Both the position numbers and the translations under genes were made by a program. From contig NZ_BSTJ01000019.1 in NCBI RefSeq assembly GCF_030269445.1, positions 62,001-126,000 on the forward strand: DNA of 64,000 nt, written 5' to 3'. The first letter of the stretch is position 1. Every line of letters starts with the position of its first letter. Shown one piece after another: positions 1-8,045 of the stretch. The notes below the pieces were generated by a model. It was not told the DNA's origin. It saw nothing but the letters and a program-made list of their open reading frames with translations, and ran no database searches. The DNA is from Actinoallomurus iriomotensis (GTDB lineage: Bacteria > Actinomycetota > Actinomycetes > Streptosporangiales > Streptosporangiaceae).

Positions 1-5
1 AGACG

Positions 6-851
6 GTGCTGACCGAGCAGTCGGTGGACACCGTCGTGCGGCCGCTCCTCGACGACGTCCTGCGGGGCGGCCGGGTCGAGATCGTCTCGCTGAGCTTCCT
101 GGTGTCGCTGTGGGCCGGCTCACGCGCGCTGAACGTCTACGTCGACACGATCACGATCGCGTACGGCCTGTCCGGCGTGCGCGGCGTCATCCGCACCCGG
201 CTGCGCGCGTTCTTCCTGTACATCGCCGGGCTCGGCGTCGGGCTGGTGGTCATCCCGCTGCTGGTCGCGGGCCCGACGCTCGTCCTGCGCTGGCTGCCCG
301 AGGGTGCGCGGGTGCTGCACGTGCTCTACTGGCCGGTGCTGATCGTCGTCTCGATCGTGTTCCTCGCCTCGCTGTACTACCTCAGCGTCCCGGTGCGCAC
401 GGCCTGGTGGCGGGGTCTGCCGGGCGGCGCGGTGGCCCTGGCGATCTGGGCGCTGGGCAGCCTCATCCTGCGCCTCTACCTGGACGGCTCCGCGTCGGGC
501 GTGTCCGTGTACGGCTCGCTGGGCGCGGCGATCGCGGTCCTCGCCTGGCTGTACGTCACCGCCCTGGCCGTGCTGATCGGTGCCGCGCTCAACGCCGAGA
601 TCGACAAACTGTGGCCCGGCGAGTACACCGCGCGCGCCCGCGCCGAGGTCGCCGAGGCGCGCGCCCGGGCGGCGAAGAAGCAGCTCCGGGCCGCCGAGCG
701 GCGCGTCGAGGCCGCCACGACCGACGAGCCGGAGGAGCCCACCGCGCCGGAGGAGGACGCCGAGCCTCAGGAGGCGCGGGAGCCGCGGGGGCCGCTGGAG
801 GCGCGGGAGAGCGAGCGCGAGCAGGCCCGCCCGGAGTCCCGCAGCGCCTGA
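6..851 (+). CDS. YihY/BrkB family inner-membrane protein (5' truncated by window edge)
   Basis: This is the C-terminal part of a YihY/virulence factor BrkB family protein, once called ribonuclease BN. The visible 281 residues hold several hydrophobic segments, roughly residues 20-45, 65-90, 105-125, 138-155 and 165-190. A charged Ala/Glu/Arg-rich cytoplasmic tail of about 80 residues follows. The family normally begins with another membrane helix and an Ala-Tyr-rich amphipathic stretch, which are missing here, so the true start probably lies before base 1 and the GTG at base 6 is only the first in-frame start. The family is a membrane protein of unsettled role. A 16-base palindrome at 856-871 just after the stop may be a weak terminator. 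Confidence 0.85.
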   Translation: MLTEQSVDTVVRPLLDDVLRGGRVEIVSLSFLVSLWAGSRALNVYVDTITIAYGLSGVRGVIRTRLRAFFLYIAGLGVGLVVIPLLVAGPTLVLRWLPEGARVLHVLYWPVLIVVSIVFLASLYYLSVPVRTAWWRGLPGGAVALAIWALGSLILRLYLDGSASGVSVYGSLGAAIAVLAWLYVTALAVLIGAALNAEIDKLWPGEYTARARAEVAEARARAAKKQLRAAERRVEAATTDEPEEPTAPEEDAEPQEAREPRGPLEARESEREQARPESRSA

Positions 852-948
852 CCGATCCGCCGGCCGGCGGAAGACCGGTCGTCTCCGGGCCGCCGCCCGC
901 ACCTGTGATCGGCCTGCCGCCCGCGCGGGCGGAGGAACCACGGGAAGG

Positions 949-1458
949 TCAGGCGCCGGGGGAGGCCAGGTGGTCGACGGCGGGCGGTGGGCCGGAGGAC
1001 ACCGGACGGGGTCTGGCGGTCCGCCGCCGGGTTCGCGGGTCCCCCGAGGTCGTCTCCGGACGTCCCGGGCCGTCCTGGGGGCGTCTGGAGCCGTCCTCCG
1101 CGTGTCCCCGGACGTCCGGGCCGCGTCCCTGTCCGTACCAGGGGCGGGCGATCGGGGTCCACCGCGCGAGCAGTTCCATCGCGTCCGGGAGCGTCTCGGC
1201 GAAGATGTGCTCCACCACGTTGCCCGCGTTGCCCTCGAGTTGGAGCAGGAACTGCAACGGCGGCGTCTCCCGGGAGTAAAGCGTCAGCGAGACCGGCACC
1301 GACGGCAGCTCACCGACCTGGCACCACGCCTCGTACCCCAGGTTCGCCACCGCCGCGCGCACGTCACCGCCGTACGGCTCGCAGATCGCCATCACCGGGT
1401 CCTCGCGTTCCACCCACGAGCCGTTGACCAGGCACCATGCGTGAATCATCTCGTTCAT
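949..1458 (-). CDS. Hypothetical protein with Pro/Arg-rich tail
   Basis: I do not recognise a named family. The chosen ATG at 1458 gives 169 residues and has a GGGG-type ribosome site about eight bases upstream; a longer in-frame start at 1533 would add 25 low-complexity residues. The first 105 residues or so look like a folded domain (starting MNEMIHAWCLVNG) with regular hydrophobic spacing. The rest is a Gly/Pro/Arg/Asp-rich tail encoded by short degenerate repeats of a GTCCGGACGTC-like motif, and the tail frame is less certain than the head. It sits just downstream of a DosS-like half kinase on the same strand, which hints at a shared regulon but does not prove one. Confidence 0.55.
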   Translation of the reverse strand: MNEMIHAWCLVNGSWVEREDPVMAICEPYGGDVRAAVANLGYEAWCQVGELPSVPVSLTLYSRETPPLQFLLQLEGNAGNVVEHIFAETLPDAMELLARWTPIARPWYGQGRGPDVRGHAEDGSRRPQDGPGRPETTSGDPRTRRRTARPRPVSSGPPPAVDHLASPGA

Positions 1459-1555
1459 GATCACACCCCACGGTAGGCCGGGCGGACCGTCCGCGGCGGT
1501 AACGCCACGCGGCGTGAGCGACTCCCCGTACACCGGGCCGGGTGTCTCTGGTGGA

Positions 1556-2200
1556 TCAGTGCGCCGGCAGGGGCCACTCGAGGCGGATCCGCGAACGTTC
1601 GGGGGACCGGGGCAGGTCCTGGCAGGAGACGTCCATGCCGCGCCCGCTGAGCGCGCGGATACGCCCGGCCACTTCGGTGAGGTCGCCCGTGGGCGCGTCG
1701 AGGTGCATGACGAGCCAGGTCGGTGGTCGCGGGTCGGCGGTGATCATCACATGGACGTCCGGCAGACGCTCCCCGGGGACGAGGGCGAGGGTCCGGTGGA
1801 CGAGCCGGGCGACCCACTGCCAGGCCGACGGGTCGATCACCGCCTCGATGCCGTGCCCGAGCGTCAGCGCCGGGCACATCCGGCCCGGGCCGCAGGCCCG
1901 CTCCACCGCCTCCACGACCAGCGCGCGCAGGCCCGATTCTCCGGCGGAGTCCTCGGGGCGCAGGTCGAACACCACGCCGCGAAAGTCCTTGATCGCGCCG
2001 TCCAGGCCGTTGATGGCCTTGTGGACCTTGGCGACCGTGACGTCGGCGCCGAGGTTCGCCTCGATGTAGGTCAGCGCGGCGTGCAGGTCCAGACCGACCG
2101 CGAACAGGCGGTGCATCAGGACGTCCGCCATTCCGGGGGAGACCCGCTCGCCGCCCTCCGCGGTGGCCACGGGCGATGATCCCCCGCCGACGTCGTTCAT
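1556..2200 (-). CDS. DosS/DevS-like truncated histidine kinase core
   Basis: The 214-residue product resembles the C-terminal core of redox/oxygen-type histidine kinases of the DevS/DosS class. Residues about 28-80 match the dimerisation helix pair, with an RLFAVGLDLHAAL segment, and the GLDGAIKDFRGVVFDLRP segment matches the second helix. The ATPase half is degenerate: I see no clear N-box or G-box, and the GAF sensory domains found in full DevS are absent. It may be a non-catalytic partner or a decaying kinase. ATG 2200 was preferred over an upstream in-frame start at 2308 because the extra residues are Pro-rich and lie in the likely promoter. It faces an alpha/beta hydrolase across a 407-base gap that carries a DosR-like box. 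Confidence 0.6.
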   Translation of the reverse strand: MNDVGGGSSPVATAEGGERVSPGMADVLMHRLFAVGLDLHAALTYIEANLGADVTVAKVHKAINGLDGAIKDFRGVVFDLRPEDSAGESGLRALVVEAVERACGPGRMCPALTLGHGIEAVIDPSAWQWVARLVHRTLALVPGERLPDVHVMITADPRPPTWLVMHLDAPTGDLTEVAGRIRALSGRGMDVSCQDLPRSPERSRIRLEWPLPAH

Positions 2201-2607
2201 CACCGGCTCACTCGGTGTGATCAAAATCGTCCATCCCTCTCTGTCGGCCGTACGGCTCACGGGCGGCGGGCCGCCCATCGGCTGGGGGAGGGATCCCGGG
2301 GGCGTCACGAATTTGCATGCCCATTGTGGCTGTTCAACGCACTGTGCGCCCTACCCAGCGAATGCCTGATTTATACGTTGTTGGCCGGGCGTGGGCGGGA
2401 TCCCGGCGGTTGCGGTATTCAGGACCTTCGCCCCTGGCTCACCGTCATCATGTGACGCAACGTGTAGGTGAGGACCTGTGGGGAAGGGGGTTCGGCCGCA
2501 CGTTGGGAGAAGGGGCCGAGGATCTCCAGTCGCCTCGGCCGCAGCTCAATGGCGAGTGACGGTGGCGGCCTGCCGAGGCAGGACGGCACCGCCCGGCGGA
2601 GGTGGTC
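2201..2607. other. Divergent intergenic region with a DosR-like box
   Basis: This 407-base gap separates the DosS-like half kinase from the alpha/beta hydrolase. It is less GC-rich around 2310-2460 than its surroundings, as expected for a promoter region. Short open frames here have poor codon bias and are not called. A DosR-like 14-mer lies at 2421-2434. I see no other structured element. Confidence 0.5.
2421..2434 (+). promoter_or_regulatory. DosR-like box
   Basis: AGGACCTTCGCCCC matches 11 of 14 positions of the core mycobacterial DosR motif GGGACTTTNGTCCC. The identical core GGACCTTCGCCCC recurs at 6905-6917 in front of Rip3-like and phosphoribosyltransferase genes. The match is by eye and no DosR-type regulator gene is in the window. 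Confidence 0.45.
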
Positions 2608-3681
2608 ATGTCGTTCACGGACATCGCCAGCGCGCTGGCGGAACAGGGGCGCTTGTTGCTCCCGATACCCGGACACTCCGCCGCCTCCGAGCCCGACCGT
2701 CCCCCGCCGACCCGGTCGATGACGGTCACCGCCGATGACGGCGTCGAACTGCACGTGGAGATCCAGGACGCCCCCGGCGCCCCGCTGACCGTCGTCCTCT
2801 GCCACGGTTACCTGCTGAACTGCACGAGCTGGGACGTCCAGCGCACGATGCTGGCCGGCAAGGCGCGGGTGGTCCTGTGGGACCACCGCGGCCACGGCCG
2901 GTCCGGCTGGGGAACACCGCCCAACGCCACCATCGACCAGGTCGGGCGCGACCTGTTCGCGGTGATCCGGGCGGCGGCGCCGCGCGGACGGCTGGTGCTG
3001 GTCGGCCACTCCATGGGCGGGATGGCCATCCTCGGCCTCGCCAAGTCCCACCCCGGCATGTTCGGCGGGCGGGTGGTCGGCGTCGTGCTCTCCTCGACCT
3101 CCGCCGGCGGCCTGTCCACGATCACCGCGGGCCTGCCGCAGATCACGGCGCCGTTCGTCGTCCGCCGCCTGGTGCCCGCCACCCTCAGCACGCTGCGGCG
3201 GCACGCACGCCTCGTGGACGGCGCGCGGCGGTCCGCGGGCGGCGCGACGTACCTGATCACCTGGCCCTACCTGTACGGCTCGCGGGTGCCCCGCCCGGTG
3301 GCCCGGCTCACCACGCGGCTCATGGCGTCGGTGCCCATCCAGGTGATCGCCGAGTTCTACACCGAGCTCGTCCGGTACGACCTGCACGCGGTCCTCCCGG
3401 CCCTCGGCCGCATCCCGGTGCTCGTCCTCGTCGGCGAACGCGACGTCATCACCCCGATCGCGCACGCCGAGGCGCTCGTCGCCGCGATGTCCGGCGCGGA
3501 ACTGGTCGTGGTCCCCGACTCGGGCCACCTGCTGGTCCTCGAACGCCCCCGCGAGTTCGGCGAACAGGTCTGGAGACTGATAAGCCGCGTCACGCCGCCG
3601 CGCCTCGTCGCCGCCTCATCCGCCGTACCCCGCAGGCACATCGAGAAGCCGGCGCGAGCCCAGCACCAGCACCGTTCCTAA
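2608..3681 (+). CDS. Alpha/beta hydrolase
   Basis: This is a 357-residue serine hydrolase of the alpha/beta fold. After about 45 residues of variable N-terminus come the oxyanion-hole HG motif (LCHGYLLNC), the nucleophile elbow GHSMGG, an acid residue in LVGERDVITP and the final histidine in DSGHLL, so the catalytic triad is complete. An insertion between nucleophile and acid probably forms the lid. ATG 2608 was chosen because GGCGGAGG precedes it; GTG 2602 lies too close to that site. The substrate is unknown; esterase, lipase or peroxidase-like activity are all possible. No signal peptide is evident. It is transcribed away from the DosS-like gene. Confidence 0.85.
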   Translation: MSFTDIASALAEQGRLLLPIPGHSAASEPDRPPPTRSMTVTADDGVELHVEIQDAPGAPLTVVLCHGYLLNCTSWDVQRTMLAGKARVVLWDHRGHGRSGWGTPPNATIDQVGRDLFAVIRAAAPRGRLVLVGHSMGGMAILGLAKSHPGMFGGRVVGVVLSSTSAGGLSTITAGLPQITAPFVVRRLVPATLSTLRRHARLVDGARRSAGGATYLITWPYLYGSRVPRPVARLTTRLMASVPIQVIAEFYTELVRYDLHAVLPALGRIPVLVLVGERDVITPIAHAEALVAAMSGAELVVVPDSGHLLVLERPREFGEQVWRLISRVTPPRLVAASSAVPRRHIEKPARAQHQHRS

Positions 3682-3770
3682 CCGGTGATCGGCGCGCGGC
3701 CAGGACGGGTGGACGGCAGATCCACAGGCATCGCCGGCCGCTACGTGGACGTCCCGCGGTTCGAGGAGGC

Positions 3771-4349
3771 TCAGCCGGGCGGCGCGGGCCGGAGGCCGTC
3801 CATCAGGAGGTCCAGCAGGCGGTCGGCCCTGGCTTTGCGCCCGGGCCGGGGGGCCACGGTGAAGATGCCGATGAGCGAGGCGGCGATGTCTTCGGCGGTG
3901 ACGTCGGAGCGGAGGTCGCCCGCCGCGCGGCCTGCGTCGAGAATCGTGGTGATGGCCGCCAGCAGCTCGGTACGGGTCCGCGCGTGGGCGATCTCACCCG
4001 ATTCGATCATCGCGAGCAGCGTGTCGAGCATGCCGTTCTTGGTCGCGATCCAGTCCCCGAACAAGTCCATCCAGCGCCGCATCGCCGCGGCCGGGGGCAA
4101 CGGGCCGAGCAGCTCGCGGGCTCCGGTCGTCAGCCGCACGACCTGGTCCCGGTAGACCGCGTCGACCAGCGACTCGCGGGTCGGGAAGTGCCGGTAGAGC
4201 GTGGCGATGCCGACTCCGGCCTCGCGGGCGATCGCACGCATCGACGGCTCGCCGTCAGCCGAGACGAACACGCGGGTCGCCACCGCGAGCAACTGGTCGC
4301 GGTTGCGGGCCGCGTCCGCCCGTGGCGCGCGCCTCTCCGCCTCAGTCAA
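3771..4349 (-). CDS. TetR family repressor, neighbour of the oxidoreductase
   Basis: This 192-residue TetR regulator has an N-terminal helix-turn-helix (residues about 15-60, SMRAIAREAGVGIATLYRHF) and a variable all-helical ligand domain. The only plausible start is a TTG at 4349: a TGA stop lies just upstream in frame and no ATG or GTG precedes the DNA-binding domain. The gene diverges from an NADPH-quinone-reductase-type gene. Two matching inverted repeats, 4349-4368 and 4387-4406, overlap its own start and the promoter of the neighbour. That supports auto-repression plus repression of the oxidoreductase, released by an electrophile or quinone-like ligand (inference). Confidence 0.88.
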   Translation of the reverse strand: MTEAERRAPRADAARNRDQLLAVATRVFVSADGEPSMRAIAREAGVGIATLYRHFPTRESLVDAVYRDQVVRLTTGARELLGPLPPAAAMRRWMDLFGDWIATKNGMLDTLLAMIESGEIAHARTRTELLAAITTILDAGRAAGDLRSDVTAEDIAASLIGIFTVAPRPGRKARADRLLDLLMDGLRPAPPG

Positions 4350-4406
4350 AACGGATCACGCTCCGGTTGTGTTACGGTCAGCCATGAAACGGAGCATAGT
4401 CCGTTT
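4349..4406. promoter_or_regulatory. Twin TetR operators in the tetR/oxidoreductase gap
   Basis: Site 1 is AAACGGA (4349-4355), six bases, TCCGGTT (4362-4368). Site 2 is AAACGGA (4387-4393), six bases, TCCGTTT (4400-4406), a perfect palindrome that extends one more base each side. Both have the same 7-6-7 layout and their centres are 38 bases apart. A TACGGT -10-like box at 4373-4378 lies between them, so site 2 would sit just after the transcription start of the oxidoreductase. Confidence 0.75.
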
Positions 4407-4443
4407 CAAGGCGTTCCTTCGGTTCCCAAGGAGACAGGCGTAC

Positions 4444-5400
4444 ATGCAGGAACAGAGTGATCACCCGTCGGCGGGCAGGGGCAGGGCGGTCCGGCTCGAT
4501 TCGTTCGGCGGCCCCGAAGTCCTGGACATCCGTGAGGTTCCCGCGCCGCAGGCCGGGCCGGGACAGGTCCGGGTGCGGGTCACCGCGGCCGGTCTGAACC
4601 CGATGGACTGGATCATGACTGCCGACGCGGACACCGCCGCCCGGTTCGGCTTGAGCCTCCCGGCCGGGTTCGGGACCGACTACGCGGGAGTGGTCGACCA
4701 GGTCGGTGACGGGGTGACCGGCTTCGCGCCCGGCGACCGCGTGTTCGGGGGTGCCCTGTCCCGCGCGGTCGCCGACTTCGTGGTGATCGACCCGGCCGGG
4801 GGGACCGCGGCGAACGAGGCCCACCACACGCCGGACGGCGTCGACGACCGCACCGCCGCCACCCTCACGATCGCGGGCCGCACGGCATCCGCCGCCCTTG
4901 CCGCGGTCGGCGCCGGCCCGGACGACACGGTGCTGATCGGCGGCGCGGCGGGCGGGGTCGGGGTGTTCGCCGTCCAGCTGGCCCGGATCGCAGGAGCGCG
5001 CGTGATCGGGACAGGGTCGGCGACATCATCCGATTTCCTGCGCGATCTGGGAGCCGAGCCGGTCGCCTACGGTGACGGCCTGGCCGACCGGGTCCGAGCC
5101 CTCGCTCCCGGCGGCGTCACCGCCGCCATCGACCTGCACGGGACGGAGACAGCGCACGTCGCAAGGGAACTCGGCGTCCCGGACGGCCACATCTGCACCA
5201 TCGCCGCGCAGGTCGACGGCGTCGCGGCGGCCAACGGAGCGAACGCCGCCCCCGGCGCCCTGGAGGAGATCGCCCGCCTGGTCGCGGCGGGCCGGCTCCG
5301 GGTGCCCATCGCGGCGAGCTTCCCGATCGAGCGGATCCGCCGCGCGGCCGAGCTCCAGGCCGGCCGGCACGTGCACGGCAAGGTCGTCATCGACCTGTAG
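4444..5400 (+). CDS. NADP-dependent zinc-less oxidoreductase (quinone reductase type)
   Basis: This 318-residue medium-chain dehydrogenase/reductase belongs to the zinc-less quinone oxidoreductase group. The N-terminal GroES-like domain has the typical PAPQAGPGQVRVRV segment. The Rossmann domain carries GGAAGGVGVFAVQLA (about residues 160-175), the nucleotide-binding signature. No zinc-ligand cysteines are seen. ATG 4444 is preceded by AAGGAG at a good distance. An in-frame ATG at 4384 would place operator DNA inside the coding region and is less likely. Such enzymes reduce quinones or alpha,beta-unsaturated carbonyls. The divergent TetR gene and the two operators suggest inducible detoxification. 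Confidence 0.88.
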   Translation: MQEQSDHPSAGRGRAVRLDSFGGPEVLDIREVPAPQAGPGQVRVRVTAAGLNPMDWIMTADADTAARFGLSLPAGFGTDYAGVVDQVGDGVTGFAPGDRVFGGALSRAVADFVVIDPAGGTAANEAHHTPDGVDDRTAATLTIAGRTASAALAAVGAGPDDTVLIGGAAGGVGVFAVQLARIAGARVIGTGSATSSDFLRDLGAEPVAYGDGLADRVRALAPGGVTAAIDLHGTETAHVARELGVPDGHICTIAAQVDGVAAANGANAAPGALEEIARLVAAGRLRVPIAASFPIERIRRAAELQAGRHVHGKVVIDL

Positions 5401-5597
5401 ACCAAGGCCGTCGCGACGATGAACGCGTTGTCGTCGTCGCCGATCGGACGGGGACGGCCTCCCGCCCGCCAAGGGGCGACGGCGGGATGCCCTTCACGTC
5501 GCAGCCGAGGATGACGCCGCGGACGGCGTCCTTGTCCGCGGCCCCCAACCGCGCGATCGCTCGAGCGGCGTATCGCCAACCGGTGAACCCAGGTGGA
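5401..5597 (-). pseudogene. Possible decayed coding remnant
   Basis: On the minus strand this gap shows strong third-position GC bias over two different frames. One reads about GWRYAARAIARLGAADKD, continuing with a segment like VRGVILGCDVKGIPPS; the other resumes as GDDDNAFIVATALVYRSM. The switch near 5430-5470 looks like a frameshift in a short old gene. I cannot assign a family and there is no good start or stop pair, so it may be only GC-rich spacer. Confidence 0.25.
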
Positions 5598-6740
5598 CTA
5601 GTCGGGGCGCGGCGCGCACTTGGCGCGGAGGCGGCTCTGCTGGACCAGCCGGCCGAGGTCCTCGGCGGTGACCATGCCGACGACGCGATGGTCGGCGACG
5701 ACGACGGCGAGCACGGTACCGGCGAGCGGCAGCCGCCCGGCGAGCGGCGCGACGGGGTCCTCCGGCGCGGCCAGGTAGTCGGCGGGCAGGGCGACCGCCA
5801 CCGAGTCGATCCGGTCGCCCGCACGGCCCGGCGGCACCCGCGTGAGGCGGGCCAGGGTGACCACGCCGCACGGTTCGCCGCCGAACCCGGTGACGGGGAA
5901 GGCCGACTGGCGGGACCGCGCGGCGACGCTCGCGATGAACTCCCCGATCGGCTGCCACGAGGGCGCGCACTCCGGCTCGGGGACCATCAGGTCGCGTACG
6001 CGGACGCCCGCGGCGGCCTCCTGTGTCGCCCGCGACCGGGCCTCGGCGCCGGCCGTCCACATGAGAAACCAGCCGATGAGCATCAGCCACAGCCCGCCCG
6101 TCTGGCTGAGGAAGATCAGCTGAGCGACGCCGGCACCGGCGAGCGCGGCGCCCATGACCTGGCCGGCGGCGGTCGCGACCCGGTCACCGCGCGACCGGTC
6201 GCCGCAGCGCATCCACACCAGCGCCCGCAGAATCCGTCCGCCGTCCAGCGGCGCGCCCGGCAGCAGGTTGAACACGGCCAGGAACCCGTTGGTCGCCCCG
6301 GTCCACGCGAGCGCCGCGACGATCACGCCCGGTGCGCCGGCCGACGAGGCGCCCTCCGCGGCGCCGAACAGCACCCCTCCGACGGCGAGGCTCGTCAGCG
6401 GGCCCGCGGCGGCGACGGCGAGGTCCGTACGGGCGGTCTTCGGCTCGCTGTCGAGCTGGGCGACGCCGCCGAGCATCCACAGCGTGATCGACCGCACCCC
6501 GAGCCCCCGCCTGCGCGCGACGGCGGCGTGCGCGCCCTCGTGGGCCAGCAGCGAGGCGAGGAAGAGCAGCGCCGTGGGGATCGCGATGGCCCAGTACACG
6601 CTCGCGGACCGGCCCGCGTCCGCACGCGGCAGGACGTTCACGGCGACGATGTCGGCGATCAGCACGAGGATCACCACGACCGACCAGTTGACACCCACCG
6701 GGATGCCCGCCACGTGGCCCAGCCGGAGATTCTGCTTCAT
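5598..6740 (-). CDS. Site-2 protease with CBS domains (Rip3-like)
   Basis: This 380-residue intramembrane metalloprotease of the M50 family has the zinc motif HEGAH in a membrane segment near residue 67 and the second active-site motif NLLPGAPLDGG near residue 160. About six hydrophobic segments are visible. The last 140 residues form a pair of CBS domains, which bind adenosyl nucleotides in other proteins. The architecture matches M. tuberculosis Rv2625c (Rip3), a member of the DosR dormancy regulon. ATG 6740 has a GAGGGGG ribosome site; a longer frame to 6806 has no such support. It is divergent from a phosphoribosyltransferase across a gap with DosR-like boxes. It probably cleaves a membrane-bound regulator under energy or redox stress (inference). 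Confidence 0.9.
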   Translation of the reverse strand: MKQNLRLGHVAGIPVGVNWSVVVILVLIADIVAVNVLPRADAGRSASVYWAIAIPTALLFLASLLAHEGAHAAVARRRGLGVRSITLWMLGGVAQLDSEPKTARTDLAVAAAGPLTSLAVGGVLFGAAEGASSAGAPGVIVAALAWTGATNGFLAVFNLLPGAPLDGGRILRALVWMRCGDRSRGDRVATAAGQVMGAALAGAGVAQLIFLSQTGGLWLMLIGWFLMWTAGAEARSRATQEAAAGVRVRDLMVPEPECAPSWQPIGEFIASVAARSRQSAFPVTGFGGEPCGVVTLARLTRVPPGRAGDRIDSVAVALPADYLAAPEDPVAPLAGRLPLAGTVLAVVVADHRVVGMVTAEDLGRLVQQSRLRAKCAPRPD

Positions 6741-7184
6741 CGCCACCCCCTCGATGGTGACCCAGGCTCCACTCTCGGCTCGTGCGGCCGGCCGGGGTAC
6801 GTCCATTGGTCCCCGGTGAGCGGGCGAAGGTCGCAGGAACGCCCGGCGCCGCGGCCTCGGCGTCCCGTGGGACGGGACAGGCGACCAAGGTCCCGCCGCG
6901 GATGGGACCTTCGCCCCTGGATGGCTCTTCGGCCCGTGCGAGGCTGAATACAGGCCTGCGGGACGAGCGAGGGAGCCGGATCATCGACGACCTCCAACAC
7001 CTGAACCGGGTGAAACCGGCGCAGGGAAATCGCCCCGCAGGTCTTCTCGTCGCCTGATCGAGAGCCCGTCCAGGGACCGGAACCCGTCGCACCAGCGCCC
7101 CTGGACGGCTCCCGGGCGATGCCCGTTGAGGGCCGCCGCTGCTGGGTAGAGCCACGGACAACCGGCTTTTCGAGGTGGTTCACC
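6741..7184. promoter_or_regulatory. Divergent promoter region with several DosR-like boxes
   Basis: This 444-base region lies between the Rip3-like and phosphoribosyltransferase genes. GGGACCTTCGCCCC at 6904-6917 matches 12 of 14 positions of the DosR core motif GGGACTTTNGTCCC. The minus-strand sequence GGGACCTTGGTCGC at 6881-6894 also matches 12 of 14. A weaker minus-strand copy lies at 6822-6835. No credible gene is present. Confidence 0.5.
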
Positions 7185-7850
7185 GTGGGTTCGAACGGAC
7201 ATGGCGTACGGCTGCCGTTCACCGACCGGGCCGAGGCCGGACGGGTGCTCGCCGAGCGTGTGGCGGCACTGGGCCTCACCGACCCCGTCGTCCTGGCCCT
7301 GCCCCGTGGCGGTGTCCCGGTGGCGCACGAGATCGCCGAACGGCTCGGCGTCCCCTTCGACGTCCTGGTCACCCGCAAGATCGGCTGCCCGGGCCAGCCC
7401 GAACTGGGCGTCGGGGCGATCGCCGAGGGCGGCGAACCGGTGTTCGACGCCGACCTGCTGCGCCGCCTGGGCCTGACCGAACGCGACCTGGACCCGACCA
7501 CGACCCGGGAACGCGCCGAACTGGCCCGCCGCATCACCGCCTACCGCGGCGACCGCGCGCTGCCCCCGCTCAAGGGCCGCGACGTCGTCGTGGTCGACGA
7601 CGGACTCGCCACGGGCGGCACCGCACGCGCGGCCCTGGCCGCGGTACGGGGGGAGGGCGCGGCACGCGTGGTCCTGGCGGTCCCCGTGGGCGCCGCGCAG
7701 ACGGTGTGGGAACTGTCGTCGGCCGCGGACGACCTGATGGTCCTGGCCGCCCCGTCGGCCTTCCGCGCGGTGGGCCAGTGGTACCAGCACTTCGACCAGC
7801 TCACCGACGAGGACGTCCTGACGCTCCTCCACGCCCCGCACATGCGATGA
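7185..7850 (+). CDS. Phosphoribosyltransferase-domain protein
   Basis: The 221-residue protein is a type I phosphoribosyltransferase fold. The PRPP-binding loop is VVVVDDGLATGGTA near residue 145, and the upstream LALPRGGVPVA and TRKIGCPG segments are typical of the class found alone or fused to a hydrolase. It resembles the first half of M. tuberculosis Rv0571c, a DosR-regulon protein that has an added hydrolase domain absent here. GTG 7185 was chosen because GAGGTGG lies six bases upstream; ATG 7119 would add unsupported residues. The substrate base is unknown. A perfect 13-base-pair hairpin follows the gene. Confidence 0.85.
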   Translation: MGSNGHGVRLPFTDRAEAGRVLAERVAALGLTDPVVLALPRGGVPVAHEIAERLGVPFDVLVTRKIGCPGQPELGVGAIAEGGEPVFDADLLRRLGLTERDLDPTTTRERAELARRITAYRGDRALPPLKGRDVVVVDDGLATGGTARAALAAVRGEGAARVVLAVPVGAAQTVWELSSAADDLMVLAAPSAFRAVGQWYQHFDQLTDEDVLTLLHAPHMR

Positions 7851-7885
7851 GACAGGCCACGTTGGTGACCAGGCCGGGGAGAACG

Positions 7886-7915
7886 CCGGTGCCACGGATG
7901 CTTCCGTGGCACCGG
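7886..7915 (+). terminator. Strong hairpin after the phosphoribosyltransferase gene
   Basis: CCGGTGCCACGGA (7886-7898) pairs perfectly with TCCGTGGCACCGG (7903-7915) around a TGCT loop. No T-run follows, as is common in actinobacteria. Confidence 0.7.
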
Positions 7916-8007
7916 TGATCGGGCGGGCCGTCGGGCCGGGGGAGAGGGTCCTCGTAGAGAGGACAAGAGCCGGATCCGCCTGGTCGGCGGTACCGGCTCT
8001 ATGGAAA

Positions 8008-8029
8008 CGGCCCCGCGGGGGCGGGGCCG
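8008..8029 (-). terminator. Hairpin terminator for the WhiB-like gene
   Basis: CGGCCCCGC (8008-8016) pairs with GCGGGGCCG (8021-8029) around GGGG, 17 bases past the WhiB stop codon. On the minus strand it is followed by TTTCC, a partial T-run. Confidence 0.65.
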
Positions 8030-8045
8030 CAGGCTGCGCTCTCGC

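Noticed and set aside
2317-2559. An 80-codon plus-strand open frame in the kinase/hydrolase gap
   Set aside because: It has no ribosome site and poor third-position bias, and it lies across the likely promoter and the DosR-like box.
7183-7197. GGTTCGAAC, resembling a tRNA T-arm
   Set aside because: No acceptor, D or anticodon stems surround it; it is the start of the phosphoribosyltransferase coding sequence.
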